Source of the DNA: Armatimonadota bacterium | GTDB taxonomy: Bacteria; Sysuimicrobiota; Sysuimicrobiia; Sysuimicrobiales; Humicultoraceae | NCBI GenBank assembly: GCA_016869025.1 | Contig: VGFA01000023.1 | Coordinates: 1-42,869, forward strand | Direction: 5' to 3' | Length of the DNA: 42,869 bases | Shown: in pieces, positions 36,562 to 42,869 of the stretch | How the letters are laid out: each line of letters opens with the position of its first letter | Numbering within the stretch: position 1 is the stretch's first letter | Position numbers and translations under genes: made by a program | Notes under the pieces: generated by a model | Database searches by the model: none | What the model was told of the DNA's origin: nothing | What the model saw: the letters and a program-made list of their open reading frames with translations, nothing else

Positions 36562-37672
36562 GCGCCTGGGCGCAATCATCGTCAAGGAGTTTATCCAGCT
36601 CGTGCGCGACCCGCGCACGCTGGCGATGGCACTCCTGATGCCTGTGATCCAGTTGCTGCTGTTCGGGTATGCGATCGCCACAGATGTGGAGCGTCTTCCG
36701 ACAGTTGTCGTTGACCACTCCAGGACGCAGGAGAGCCGCGCGCTCGTGGAGCGATTCGAGGCCAGCCGGTACTTCCTGGTGAACTACCGGGACGACAGCC
36801 TGCGCTCTGCCGAGGACCTGGTCCAGCGCGGCAAGGCCCGGGTGATCATCGCGGTCCCGCCGGACTACGCCGACCGGCTGCGCCGCGGCGTCACCGCCCG
36901 CGTGGCGGTGATCGTGGACGCCTCCGACCCCCTGGTGGCCCGCACCGCCCTGTCCACGGCCGAGGCCATCGGCCAGGTGACGTCACTGGAGATCGTCGGC
37001 CGCATGCTCGGGGGCACCGGCGCGCGCGTGCCCGTGGAGGTGCGCACGCAGGCTTGGTACAACCCCGACCTGCGCAGCGCCAACTTCATGGTGCCCGGGC
37101 TGCTGGCGGTGATTCTACAGTTGATCACGACGCTCCTGACCGCGATCGCAATCGTGCGCGAGCGGGAGCTGGGGACTATCGAGCAGCTCGTGGTCACGCC
37201 GATCCGCAAGGGCGAGCTGATGCTGGGGAAGATACTGCCCTACGTGATCCTGGGCTACGTTGACATCACGCTGGCCCTGCTGGTGGCGGCCTACTGGTTT
37301 GAGGTGCCCATACGCGGCAGTCTGCTGCTGCTCTATTCGGTCACGGTCTTCTTCTACTTCTCGACGCTAGGGCTTGGGATACTGGTGTCCACCATTTCAC
37401 GCACCCAGCGCCAGGCGATGCAGGGCGTGTTCTTCATCTTCTTGCCCTCTATTTTGATCTCGGGCTTCATGTTCCCGCGCGAGGGGATGCCGGTCTTCAT
37501 CCAGTGGCTCGGCTACGGGCTGCCGATCACATACTTCCTGGTGATCGTGCGGGGGATCATCCTCAAAGGGGTGGGCCTCGTGGCCCTTTGGGATCAGATC
37601 GTGCCGATGGCGCTGCTGGGCGCGGCGTTCTTCGCTGTGAGCGTGGCGAGGTTCCAGAAGAAGCTGGAGTAG
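36554..37672 (+). CDS. ABC-2 type permease (YbhR/YhhJ-like)
   Basis: A 372-aa inner-membrane permease. The first helix (about residues 24-44, ALLMPVIQLLLFGYAIAT) is followed by a large extracytoplasmic loop and five more helices in the C-terminal half, including VPGLLAVILQLITTLLTA, with the family signature ERELGTIEQLVVTPI. I chose ATG 36554 with GGAGGTGGG just upstream; ATG 36533 lies inside the ATPase gene. Only one permease gene is present, so it probably works as a homodimer with the two ATPases. Confidence 0.93.
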   Translation: MGRRLGAIIVKEFIQLVRDPRTLAMALLMPVIQLLLFGYAIATDVERLPTVVVDHSRTQESRALVERFEASRYFLVNYRDDSLRSAEDLVQRGKARVIIAVPPDYADRLRRGVTARVAVIVDASDPLVARTALSTAEAIGQVTSLEIVGRMLGGTGARVPVEVRTQAWYNPDLRSANFMVPGLLAVILQLITTLLTAIAIVRERELGTIEQLVVTPIRKGELMLGKILPYVILGYVDITLALLVAAYWFEVPIRGSLLLLYSVTVFFYFSTLGLGILVSTISRTQRQAMQGVFFIFLPSILISGFMFPREGMPVFIQWLGYGLPITYFLVIVRGIILKGVGLVALWDQIVPMALLGAAFFAVSVARFQKKLE

Positions 37673-37689
37673 GGGGGCGTGCGGGGCGA

Positions 37690-37718
37690 TTGACACAACT
37701 GGGGATGAGGGTTACCAT
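37690..37718 (+). promoter_or_regulatory. Promoter of the initiator tRNA gene
   Basis: Consensus TTGACA (37690-37695) and TACCAT (37713-37718) are spaced by 17 bp and lie 12 bp before the tRNA 5' end. This is a strong and well-placed promoter. Confidence 0.75.
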
Positions 37719-37730
37719 CAAGGATGGCGA

Positions 37731-37807
<77 letters not shown>

Positions 37808-37816
37808 AGTTCAAAC

Positions 37817-37854
37817 GCAGATAGGGCGCGGGTTTCGACTCGCGCCCTGTCTGC
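37817..37854 (+). terminator. Long hairpin after tRNA-fMet
   Basis: A 14-bp stem with one G-T wobble extends inwards by three pairs to a TTCG tetraloop, about 17 bp in all. It begins 10 nt after the tRNA. Only a short TTCCCC follows, so it is a terminator-like or processing hairpin without a strong U-tract. Confidence 0.6.
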
Positions 37855-38249
37855 TTCCCCAACGCGCCGAAGAGCCAGTCTGCTGCCGGTCGTTGCCGGG
37901 CACACGCACCTCCCGCCTGGATGTCGCCGCACTCTCCCCGAGATTCGCGCTTGACAGGAGGTCTGTTGAGCGCGAGTGAATCTTTCTGGAAGGTACATCG
38001 GTCTTCCCGGCTGAGCACGGCGATGCCTGTGCCGCGCCAAGATCAAGAGAGACGGCCAGGGGCCGCTGGCCGGACGGGACGGCCTGGCGGAACTTAAGGG
38101 AGTTGGGGTATGACAGTATGGGAGAGCCCAGGGAGCGCCCCTGGGACACCCTCGACGCCATCGAGCGATGCTGCGGCCGCGACAAGGCGGCTTTTTGTCC
38201 GGAGCAGTTGAGAAAGGGCTGAGTCGTGCCGAAGCTGGGGGAGGCCCGC
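37855..38249. other. Sparse stretch with one small ORF
   Basis: No recognisable gene. The only coding-like piece is 38118-38222, a 34-codon ORF starting MGEPRERPWDTLDAIERC, with high GC3 and ending just before the hsdM fragment. It may be the remnant of a gene upstream of hsdM. TTGACA occurs near 37951 but without a good -10 box. Confidence 0.4.
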
Positions 38250-38501
38250 ATGACCAATAGCACCGGCGCCACCGTCGGCTATGAAGCCCAACTCTGGCGC
38301 ATGGCCGACGCCCTTCGGTTATCCTGTGAACGAGGGGGCATGGTCCCGCAAGTCGAACGACGCCGGGCCGATCCAGAAGTGCTGTGCCGCCGTCTCGGAG
38401 TGCGCCGGCTGGACCTCCTCAGTCCGGGCTGTGCCGAGCGTGACTTCGGGCGGCTTGAGACCAACAAGTGCTTCCACATGGCCCTGGCGCCAGGGAGTTG
38501 A
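38250..38501 (+). pseudogene. hsdM N-terminal fragment A
   Basis: From ATG 38250 (SD GGGGGAGG) the first 23 codons read [20 protein letters not shown] and then ALR, a type I restriction-modification M-subunit N-terminus. After about 38318 the similarity stops abruptly, and the frame runs on to 38501 as unrelated sequence. Its first part nearly repeats the start of fragment B at 39018. It is a broken copy. Confidence 0.6.
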
Positions 38502-38504
38502 GCG

Positions 38505-38807
38505 ATGGCGAAGATCACCTTGGACAGAGAAAAGATCGCCGCCTTCTGTCGGCAACACCACGTCCGACGGCTGGCACTGTTCGGATCCGCACTGCGTGAG
38601 GATTTCGGGCCCGAAAGTGACATCGATGTGCTAGTGGAGTTTGAACCGGGCCACACCCCCGGGCTCCTCGGCATCGCCCGGCTGGAAAGGGAGCTGTCAG
38701 CCACCCTTGGTGGGCGCAAGGTCGATCTGCGCACACCTGAGGATCTCAGCCGGTATTTCCGGGAGGATGTCCTCAAGGAGGCGCAGGTGCAGTATGCGGA
38801 AAGATGA
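38505..38807 (+). CDS. mntA: MNT-domain nucleotidyltransferase (antitoxin type)
   Basis: A 100-aa minimal nucleotidyltransferase with the active-site pattern [20 protein letters not shown] (GS-x10-DxD) and the C-terminal [19 protein letters not shown]. In MNT/HEPN toxin-antitoxin pairs such proteins AMPylate and silence the HEPN RNase. The catalytic residues are all kept. The end overlaps the HEPN gene by 14 bp, the standard MNT-then-HEPN order. Confidence 0.88.
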   Translation: MAKITLDREKIAAFCRQHHVRRLALFGSALREDFGPESDIDVLVEFEPGHTPGLLGIARLERELSATLGGRKVDLRTPEDLSRYFREDVLKEAQVQYAER

Positions 38808-39021
38808 TGTCGTGCACCTCCAGCATATGCTCGATGCAGGACGCGAAGCGCTTGGGTTCGCGCGCAGCCGCTGCCGATCTGACCTGGATGGCGACCGGAT
38901 GCTGGTCCTGGCCCTCGTCAAGGACGTAGAGATCATCGGCCTGGACGTTCTCTGGCAAACGGTCCAGCAGGATCTGGCACCGTTGGTAACCGCGTTGGAA
39001 GAGGCCTTGAAGATGAGGTGA
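38794..39021 (+). pseudogene. HEPN (DUF86) toxin lacking its catalytic segment
   Basis: A 75-aa product from ATG 38794, where DUF86 HEPN proteins usually have about 110-120 residues. The start ([20 protein letters not shown]) and the end ([20 protein letters not shown]) are both family-like. They are joined in [10 protein letters not shown], so roughly 40 residues are missing in frame. The missing part includes the RNxLxH-Y motif that carries the RNase active site. The protein should therefore be inactive as a toxin. Its stop overlaps the hsdM fragment B start (GTGA). Confidence 0.75.
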
Positions 39022-39602
39022 AGGCTGTGTCCCGAACGACGAGGAATCCGAGGCAGACCGCTACGGGCGCCACCGTCGGCTACGAAGCCCAGCTCTGGCG
39101 CGCCGAACGTGCGCAAGGCGCCGACCCCGAGGACCCCGACGAGTACCGTGCCGCCGGCGTCTTCTGGGTCCCGCCCGAGGCCCGCTGGGCGCGCCTCCAG
39201 GCCCGCGCCCGGCAGCCCACGATCGGGCAGGTCGTGGACGAGGCGATGGAGGCCGTCGAGCGCGACAACCCCTCGCTCAAAGGCGTCCTCCCCAAGGACT
39301 ACGCCCGCCAGGCCCTAGACAGGCAGCGCCTGGGACAACTGATCGACCTGGTCGCCAACATCCGCGTGGGCGACGCCGACGCCCGGGCCAAGGACGTGCT
39401 CGGCCGCGTTTACGAGTACTTCCTGGGCCAGTTCGCCAGCGCCGAGGGCAAGAAGGGCGGCGAGTTCTACACACCCCGCTGCGTCGTGCGCCTGCTGGTC
39501 GAGATGCTCGAGCCCTTCCGGGGCCGCGTCCACGACGTCATCGGGCTGCGCGTCGTCGAGGCCGTCGATCGCGGGGGGCAATTCCAACCCTGCATTCCGT
39601 AG
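39018..39602 (+). pseudogene. hsdM: hsdM fragment B, internal deletion and truncation
   Basis: A 194-codon remnant of a type I R-M N6-adenine methylase. It begins [13 protein letters not shown] and then jumps to [20 protein letters not shown], so the usual segment between (MADALRG... to the KYISD region, about 40 residues or more) is missing in frame. Next come [30 protein letters not shown] and [20 protein letters not shown]. Similarity ends at EPFRGRV-D (about 39536), just before the SAM-binding and NPPY motifs. It cannot methylate DNA. GTG 39018 is coupled to the HEPN stop. Confidence 0.82.
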
Positions 39603-40012
39603 CAGTTCCAATCGCATCATCAGACCGTTCCAAGAGTTCTTCCTATGTGGCAGCGGGGTCCCCTGGTTCAGAGCGCAGAAGGAGACCTCTGGGTGGACTC
39701 CCACGATTCGCCGGTCTGAAGCCAGGCGGTCCACCTCGAACGTAGGTGCTTCCAGTGCCGGCCGGGGCGGCACGAAGAACACGCTGTTTCGTCGGGGGCC
39801 GAGGATGCGGCGGGCCTCCTCGTCAGCGCGCCGGCGCCCTCGCGGCAGCAGTCCAATAGGGATGTCGACGGCAATGACGGCAGCCGTGGGGAATCCCCAC
39901 AGTACGCCTTGGAACCCAGAGAAGAAGCGCGCTTCCGCGTACCTGTCACCGGCCAGACGCACCGCCATCCAGCCACCCGGGTGCCGTCTACACCTACGAC
40001 CTCGACCGCCAT
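39522..40012 (-). pseudogene. DUF429 family gene, frameshifted and 3'-truncated
   Basis: DUF429 proteins are predicted RNase-H-like nucleases. The N-terminus MAVEVVGVDGTRVAGW lies in one frame (from 40012). The rest, MAVRLAGDRYAEARFFSGFQ, IAVDIPIGLLPRGRRRADEE, RRNSVFFVPPRPALEAPT and VGVHPEVSFCALNQGTPLP, lies in another (from 39968), which implies a one-base loss near 39968. At the 3' end DDVVDAA (39542-39522) is the last family-like piece; beyond it the frame is antisense hsdM. So the gene is broken at both ends. Confidence 0.75.
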
Positions 40013-40016
40013 CGTC

Positions 40017-40790
40017 TCACGTTGACGGCTTCACTTCTGTCCCGTACCCTGTCTGACCCTCCGCCACAGCCAGGCGGAGACCGGGCGCCGCTTCAGCGGC
40101 GCCGATAGCCTCCACGAGCAGCTGTGCGTCGGCGCCTGGAAGTTCGAGCGACGACGTCTGCAGGGCTGTGCCCCACTTCTCGTCCTTGCGCGGCAGGAAG
40201 GCAAGCCGATGGATGAATGGTCTGAAATCGATGGGCGTTCCGGGATTGACGATCGCCTCGAAGTCAATCCGGCAAGGATACTGCCGGTCGGCCCAGTTGG
40301 CCTCGGACGAGCGATACACGGGCGTGGTGACGCACGCCACCGCGCCGAGCTTGTGCTGGACCTTGATGTAGAAGATCAGGAGGTCGCCGGGCTTGATCTC
40401 GCTGATGCGCATGTAGTTCTCATCACCCCATCGCCGGCGGCCCAGGCATGCGAAGTAGTTCTCCAGTGAGGTCACCAACAGCCACTTCCGCCCAGGCCCC
40501 GCGGTGAGGTGCCCCAGCATCGTTCGCTGTACGAGCTCGCGGGCGCGCCGGAACTCCGGTGAGTGCCGCATCTGCCGCCACAGCCGCTCGCGGGCGCTCT
40601 GATCGGTGCGGTAGGCGTTGACGATCTCCTTCGTGAGGCCCATCACGCGAGGTGATTGCCAGAGGTTCCGAAAGAATCCGTCCAGGTCGCTGGCCGGCGG
40701 TTCCTGGAGTCCACCGGTGAGGACCACGTTGAGCTCGACATTCCTGGTCAGGGCAGGGCCGGTTAGGTTCGAAGAGCCAACGACGGCCAC
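40017..40790 (-). CDS. PLD tail plus EVE domain (3' part of broken gene)
   Basis: A 257-aa ORF. Its first residues, VVGSSNLTGPALTRNVELNV, are the GSxN end of a phospholipase-D-type HKD nuclease motif, so the natural start lies further upstream. A helical linker follows. From about residue 100 comes an EVE (PUA-like) domain with KWLLVTSLENYFACLGRRRW, RISEIKPGDLLIFYIKVQ, GAVACVTTPVYRS and WADRQYPCRIDFEAI. EVE domains are linked to recognition of modified bases, and PLD folds serve as nucleases in some restriction enzymes. The intact gene was probably a modification-dependent nuclease. The HxK part is missing here. Confidence 0.75.
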   Translation of the reverse strand: MAVVGSSNLTGPALTRNVELNVVLTGGLQEPPASDLDGFFRNLWQSPRVMGLTKEIVNAYRTDQSARERLWRQMRHSPEFRRARELVQRTMLGHLTAGPGRKWLLVTSLENYFACLGRRRWGDENYMRISEIKPGDLLIFYIKVQHKLGAVACVTTPVYRSSEANWADRQYPCRIDFEAIVNPGTPIDFRPFIHRLAFLPRKDEKWGTALQTSSLELPGADAQLLVEAIGAAEAAPGLRLAVAEGQTGYGTEVKPST

Positions 40791-41023
40791 GAAGTCCGAT
40801 CCGGCGGGGCGTGCAGGGCTTCGAGCGCCTCGACCTGGGTCAGCCCGAAGTCGGTCACCGCGATCACCTGAAGCTGGCGCATGGGCCGTTGCAGCAGGCG
40901 GAGTTCGTCGGCACCGCTCTGCCTGACGAAGGCGGACGCGATCCTGACGCTGTCAGATTCGGCGATCAGGGTCTCAAGAGCAGACCGCGTGGCCTCGGCT
41001 GTGGGCAGGACCCGGACGTTCAC
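40791..41023 (-). pseudogene. PLD-like nuclease N-terminal fragment
   Basis: From ATG 41023 the frame encodes MNVRVLPTAEATRSALETLI, ESDSVRIASAFVRQSG and LQVIAVTDFGLTQVEALEAL, a typical PLD-nuclease start. At about 40800 it loses the frame, and the +1 frame picks up as SDFVAVVGSSNLTG. The piece that should carry the FHPK (HxK) half of the HKD site is absent. So a deletion both removed catalytic residues and shifted the frame between this and the PLD-EVE ORF. Confidence 0.65.
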
Positions 41024-41333
41024 CTGCAGCCCTCGGTGACTGTTCCGCTGGGGTGGTTCTTCCAGGGGGTCGGTACTCCTGCATCCGTCTCGGGCGGCGC
41101 GCCAGGTAGGGGGAGAGCCAGGCTGGACCGAGGATGGCCCGTTGGCTCTTAGATACGACGAGGCTCATGTCCATACAGCGACCTTGGTTGGGAACCGGTG
41201 CTCTGGCGAAACACCGCGCGCCTTCGGTCTGTCGACGCCGCGGTTTCACTGCATGGCCGAGGGGACGGCCTTCCCAAGTAGGCGCCAGCGTGAAAGCGAT
41301 CCAGGCCAGACACCCCGTGGTTGCCGGAGATGG
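41024..41333. other. Gap without a recognisable gene
   Basis: Open frames here are short, and none matches a family I know. A minus-strand stretch around 41110-41170 (SLVVSKSQRAILGPAWLSPY) has a protein-like look and may be another gene remnant. I see no promoter, RNA or clear repeat. Confidence 0.35.
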
Positions 41334-41774
41334 CTATCGCGTTGGGACGATTTCGAGGGCCGAGTCGTATGTGTCGCCCGCGAGTCTGCGCAGACCACGA
41401 TCGAATGTGGCCAACACGGCTTTGCGGCGACCCGCCAATGCCAGGAGGTAGGCGTCGGTGAGTTGCCGGTAGCCGTGCAACCCGGGTTCCATTCCCCTGA
41501 CGGCAGCCGGCACTTGGAGGCTCTCCGTCCAGAACTCGTGAGCCGGGTGCTTCAAGTTCTTAGCAAGTAGCGCGACCGCCTCGGCCGGCGTGAGAGCGTC
41601 GCGTGAGAAGGCGAGGTTGGAGACGATTCGAATGAAGCCCAGCTGTGTGAGCGGGCATGTCGCCCAGTGGGCATTCGCACGAGCGCGAAACCATCGATGG
41701 GCGGCCTCGTGGTGTTCGTGCGCCGGCCAAAGCAGTGCCGTCAGGATGTTGATGTCGAGGAGCGCCGTCTTCAC
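41334..41774 (-). CDS. vapC: VapC-type PIN-domain toxin
   Basis: A 146-aa PIN ribonuclease. It has the first acidic residue in ALLDINILTALLWP (Asp7), then CPLTQLGFIRIVSN, QLTDAYLLALAGRRKAVLAT and FDRGLRRLAG, covering the further Asp residues of the metal site. The length and motifs look intact, unlike the other island genes. The start overlaps the antitoxin stop (ATGA). VapC toxins cut tRNA or rRNA when the antitoxin is degraded. Confidence 0.9.
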   Translation of the reverse strand: MKTALLDINILTALLWPAHEHHEAAHRWFRARANAHWATCPLTQLGFIRIVSNLAFSRDALTPAEAVALLAKNLKHPAHEFWTESLQVPAAVRGMEPGLHGYRQLTDAYLLALAGRRKAVLATFDRGLRRLAGDTYDSALEIVPTR

Positions 41775-42001
41775 GGAAGTTCTTCGCGCAGGCGGTCGAC
41801 AAGCGCCGCCGTAACCATGGGCGATCGCCGGTTCAGGCGGACCACGTGAAGCCCGTTCCGATCCTCGGTCACAAGAGAGCGCTCAGCCGCCTGCCTGACC
41901 AGTTCGCTGACGGCCTGACCCAGCGTCATCCGGTGGCGCACGGCATGCATCTTCGCGACCTTCATCGCATCGTCTTCGATCGTCAGAGTTGTCCTTGGCA
42001 C
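41771..42001 (-). CDS. vapB: VapB-type antitoxin
   Basis: A 76-aa antitoxin beginning PRTTLTIEDDAMKVAKMHA, a ribbon-helix-helix DNA-binding start, followed by MTLGQAVSELVRQAAERSL. The C-terminal VVRLNRRSPMVTAALVDRL would wrap the toxin. The start is GTG 42001. TACGAT lies 6 nt upstream on the minus strand, so the transcript may be leaderless; a convincing -35 box is not seen. It probably autoregulates the pair. Confidence 0.85.
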   Translation of the reverse strand: MPRTTLTIEDDAMKVAKMHAVRHRMTLGQAVSELVRQAAERSLVTEDRNGLHVVRLNRRSPMVTAALVDRLREELP

Positions 42002-42280
42002 GTCAGCATCGTACCACGACCTTGATGCTTTTGGCTAGGGCCTCGCATCATTCGGCGCCGTCTTCACGGCTGGAGGTAGGCGGCCATGCTGTGGCGCGCC
42101 GCGAGTTCATCTTGACCTCCCCCCGCTACCGAGTTTCGTGAGTGCTACGCCAGAGAGGGATCGCACAGGAGCCATACCCCCCTAGCATCGAAATGTCAGA
42201 TTGCGCCGCCTGGGAATGGCGTGAGGGGAACTCGTTTCGGGACTTGGGAGGCAGACTGGATATCCCGCGGGTGTGGAGCG
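42002..42280. other. Island right border, no gene seen
   Basis: The 279-bp stretch contains the vapB upstream region and the tRNA-like repeat at 42120-42135. No convincing ORF, promoter for the next gene or RNA structure is evident. Confidence 0.4.
42120..42135 (+). repeat. Candidate attR: copy of the tRNA-fMet 3' end
   Basis: CCCCCGCTACC-G-AGTT matches the 3' end of tRNA-fMet (37796-37811) at 15 of 16 positions, in direct orientation. Just upstream, GAGTTCATCTTGACCTC could be a decayed T-arm. It would mark the right end of a 4.3-kb tRNA-integrated island. Confidence 0.5.
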
Positions 42281-42850
42281 ATGGACAAGACTCCTGTCCA
42301 GGTTTGTCAGATCAAGGTAACGTTGCAGGGAAGCAGGCCACCGATCTGGAGGCGGTTCCAGGTTCCGGGGAGTGTCACCCTGTACAGGCTACACCGGGTG
42401 CTTCAGGTCGTGATGGGTTGGACGGATTCACATCTCCATCAGTTCATCGTGGGTGAGATCTACTATCGGGTGCCCGATCCTGACGACATCCCTGCAGAGA
42501 GCTTCGAGGTGAGGGATGAAAGACGCGTGAGATTGCGGGATGTGGTTCTCGGGACACCTGCCAAGTTTGTGTACGAGTACGACTTCGGCGACTGCTGGCG
42601 TCACGACGTCCTGGTCGAAGGGGTGCAAGAGCCCAAGGCTGGCATTCAGTACCCCGTCTGTCTTGCTGGGAAGCGCGCGTGCCCGCCCGAGGATTGCGGC
42701 GGGATCTGGGGATACGCCGATTTCCTCCACGCAATCAGCGACCCACGCCACCCGGAGCATGGGAGCATGAAGGAATGGATCGGTGGCGCCTTCGACCCCG
42801 CGGCATTCGACCTAGAGGAGGTCAACGCCGCGTTGCGCAGGATGAGGTGA
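42281..42850 (+). CDS. Plasmid pRiA4b ORF-3 family protein
   Basis: A 189-aa protein of the pRiA4b ORF-3-like family. It has VCQIKVTLQGSRPPIWRRFQ at the start, LHRVLQVVMGWTDSHLHQF, FVYEYDFGDCWRHDVLVEG and the Cys/Trp-rich end CPPEDCGGIWGYADFLHAI. The family is common on plasmids and islands; its function is unknown. I chose ATG 42281, where the family N-terminus begins; GGAG is very close upstream (2 nt), so the SD is not ideal. It lies outside the candidate attR. Confidence 0.88.
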   Translation: MDKTPVQVCQIKVTLQGSRPPIWRRFQVPGSVTLYRLHRVLQVVMGWTDSHLHQFIVGEIYYRVPDPDDIPAESFEVRDERRVRLRDVVLGTPAKFVYEYDFGDCWRHDVLVEGVQEPKAGIQYPVCLAGKRACPPEDCGGIWGYADFLHAISDPRHPEHGSMKEWIGGAFDPAAFDLEEVNAALRRMR

Positions 42851-42869
42851 GTCGGCGAGATTCGGCTCG

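Noticed and set aside
37951-37990. TTGACA near 37951 as a promoter for the island genes
   Set aside because: No acceptable -10 hexamer lies 16-18 bp downstream.
39315-39520. C-terminal part of the minus-strand DUF429 frame ([19 protein letters not shown] and beyond)
   Set aside because: This is antisense to the hsdM remnant and has the look of shadow translation; the DUF429 similarity stops near 39522.

Overview
The window is about 43 kb of very GC-rich bacterial DNA, densely packed with strongly GC3-biased genes. Only the lytR-like gene and several genes in the right-hand island lie on the minus strand. The gene content mixes two traditions. Firmicute-like traits are a YabE-type G5/3D protein next to ksgA, followed further on by ispE and purR, plus a GerMN protein and an LCP protein. 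Diderm-like traits are a TolC-family outer-membrane channel, an HlyD adaptor and a solute-binding protein without a lipobox. I read this as an uncultured, deep-branching Terrabacteria-type lineage (for example Armatimonadota or CSP1-3-like). That placement is inference only; there is no rRNA in the window.

Layout. (1) 1-3.9 kb: a secreted M1-like metallopeptidase, panB, and an unrecognised 430-aa protein translationally coupled to panB. (2) 3.9-13 kb: a catabolic cluster with its own promoter and a probable operator. It holds a DeoR regulator, a BtpA/SgcQ protein, an FGGY kinase, an SDR dehydrogenase, an ABC importer (binding protein and two permeases, no ATPase), a cytosine-deaminase-like amidohydrolase with an altered metal site, and a creatininase-family hydrolase. 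(3) 13-15.6 kb: ligA and a GerMN protein. (4) 15.6-23.9 kb: an acyl-CoA carboxylase and methylmalonyl-CoA block. It opens with a structured leader and a protein that ends in an Hfq/Sm-like domain. The carboxyltransferase, a GNAT, the biotin carboxylase, the biotin carrier, the mutase large subunit and a MeaB GTPase fused to methylmalonyl-CoA epimerase follow. Together these would take propionyl-CoA to succinyl-CoA, but the B12-binding mutase subunit is not in the window. (5) 23.9-31.8 kb: yabE-like, ksgA, an aminotransferase, an LCP protein (minus strand), ispE, an NTP-transferase, purR and a frameshifted SMI1/KNR4 gene. (6) 31.8-37.7 kb: a TolC-HlyD-ABC-ABC-ABC2 efflux operon. (7) 37.7 kb: an initiator tRNA gene with promoter and hairpin.

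(8) 37.8-42.1 kb: a decayed accessory island that starts at the 3' end of the initiator tRNA. An imperfect copy of that tRNA 3' end lies at 42.12 kb, which suggests tRNA-targeted integration. The island carries two hsdM fragments, an MNT/HEPN pair whose HEPN protein has lost its catalytic segment, a truncated and frameshifted DUF429 gene fused tail-to-tail to hsdM, a PLD-EVE gene with an internal deletion, and an intact VapBC pair. No integrase is seen. A pRiA4b ORF-3-like gene lies just outside the repeat.

The most notable items are the Hfq-like fusion protein with its structured leader, the PLD-EVE gene, the tRNA-bounded defence graveyard with recurrent internal deletions, the MeaB-epimerase fusion, the unrecognised PanB-coupled protein, and a three-copy 38-bp tandem repeat at the tolC-hlyD junction.
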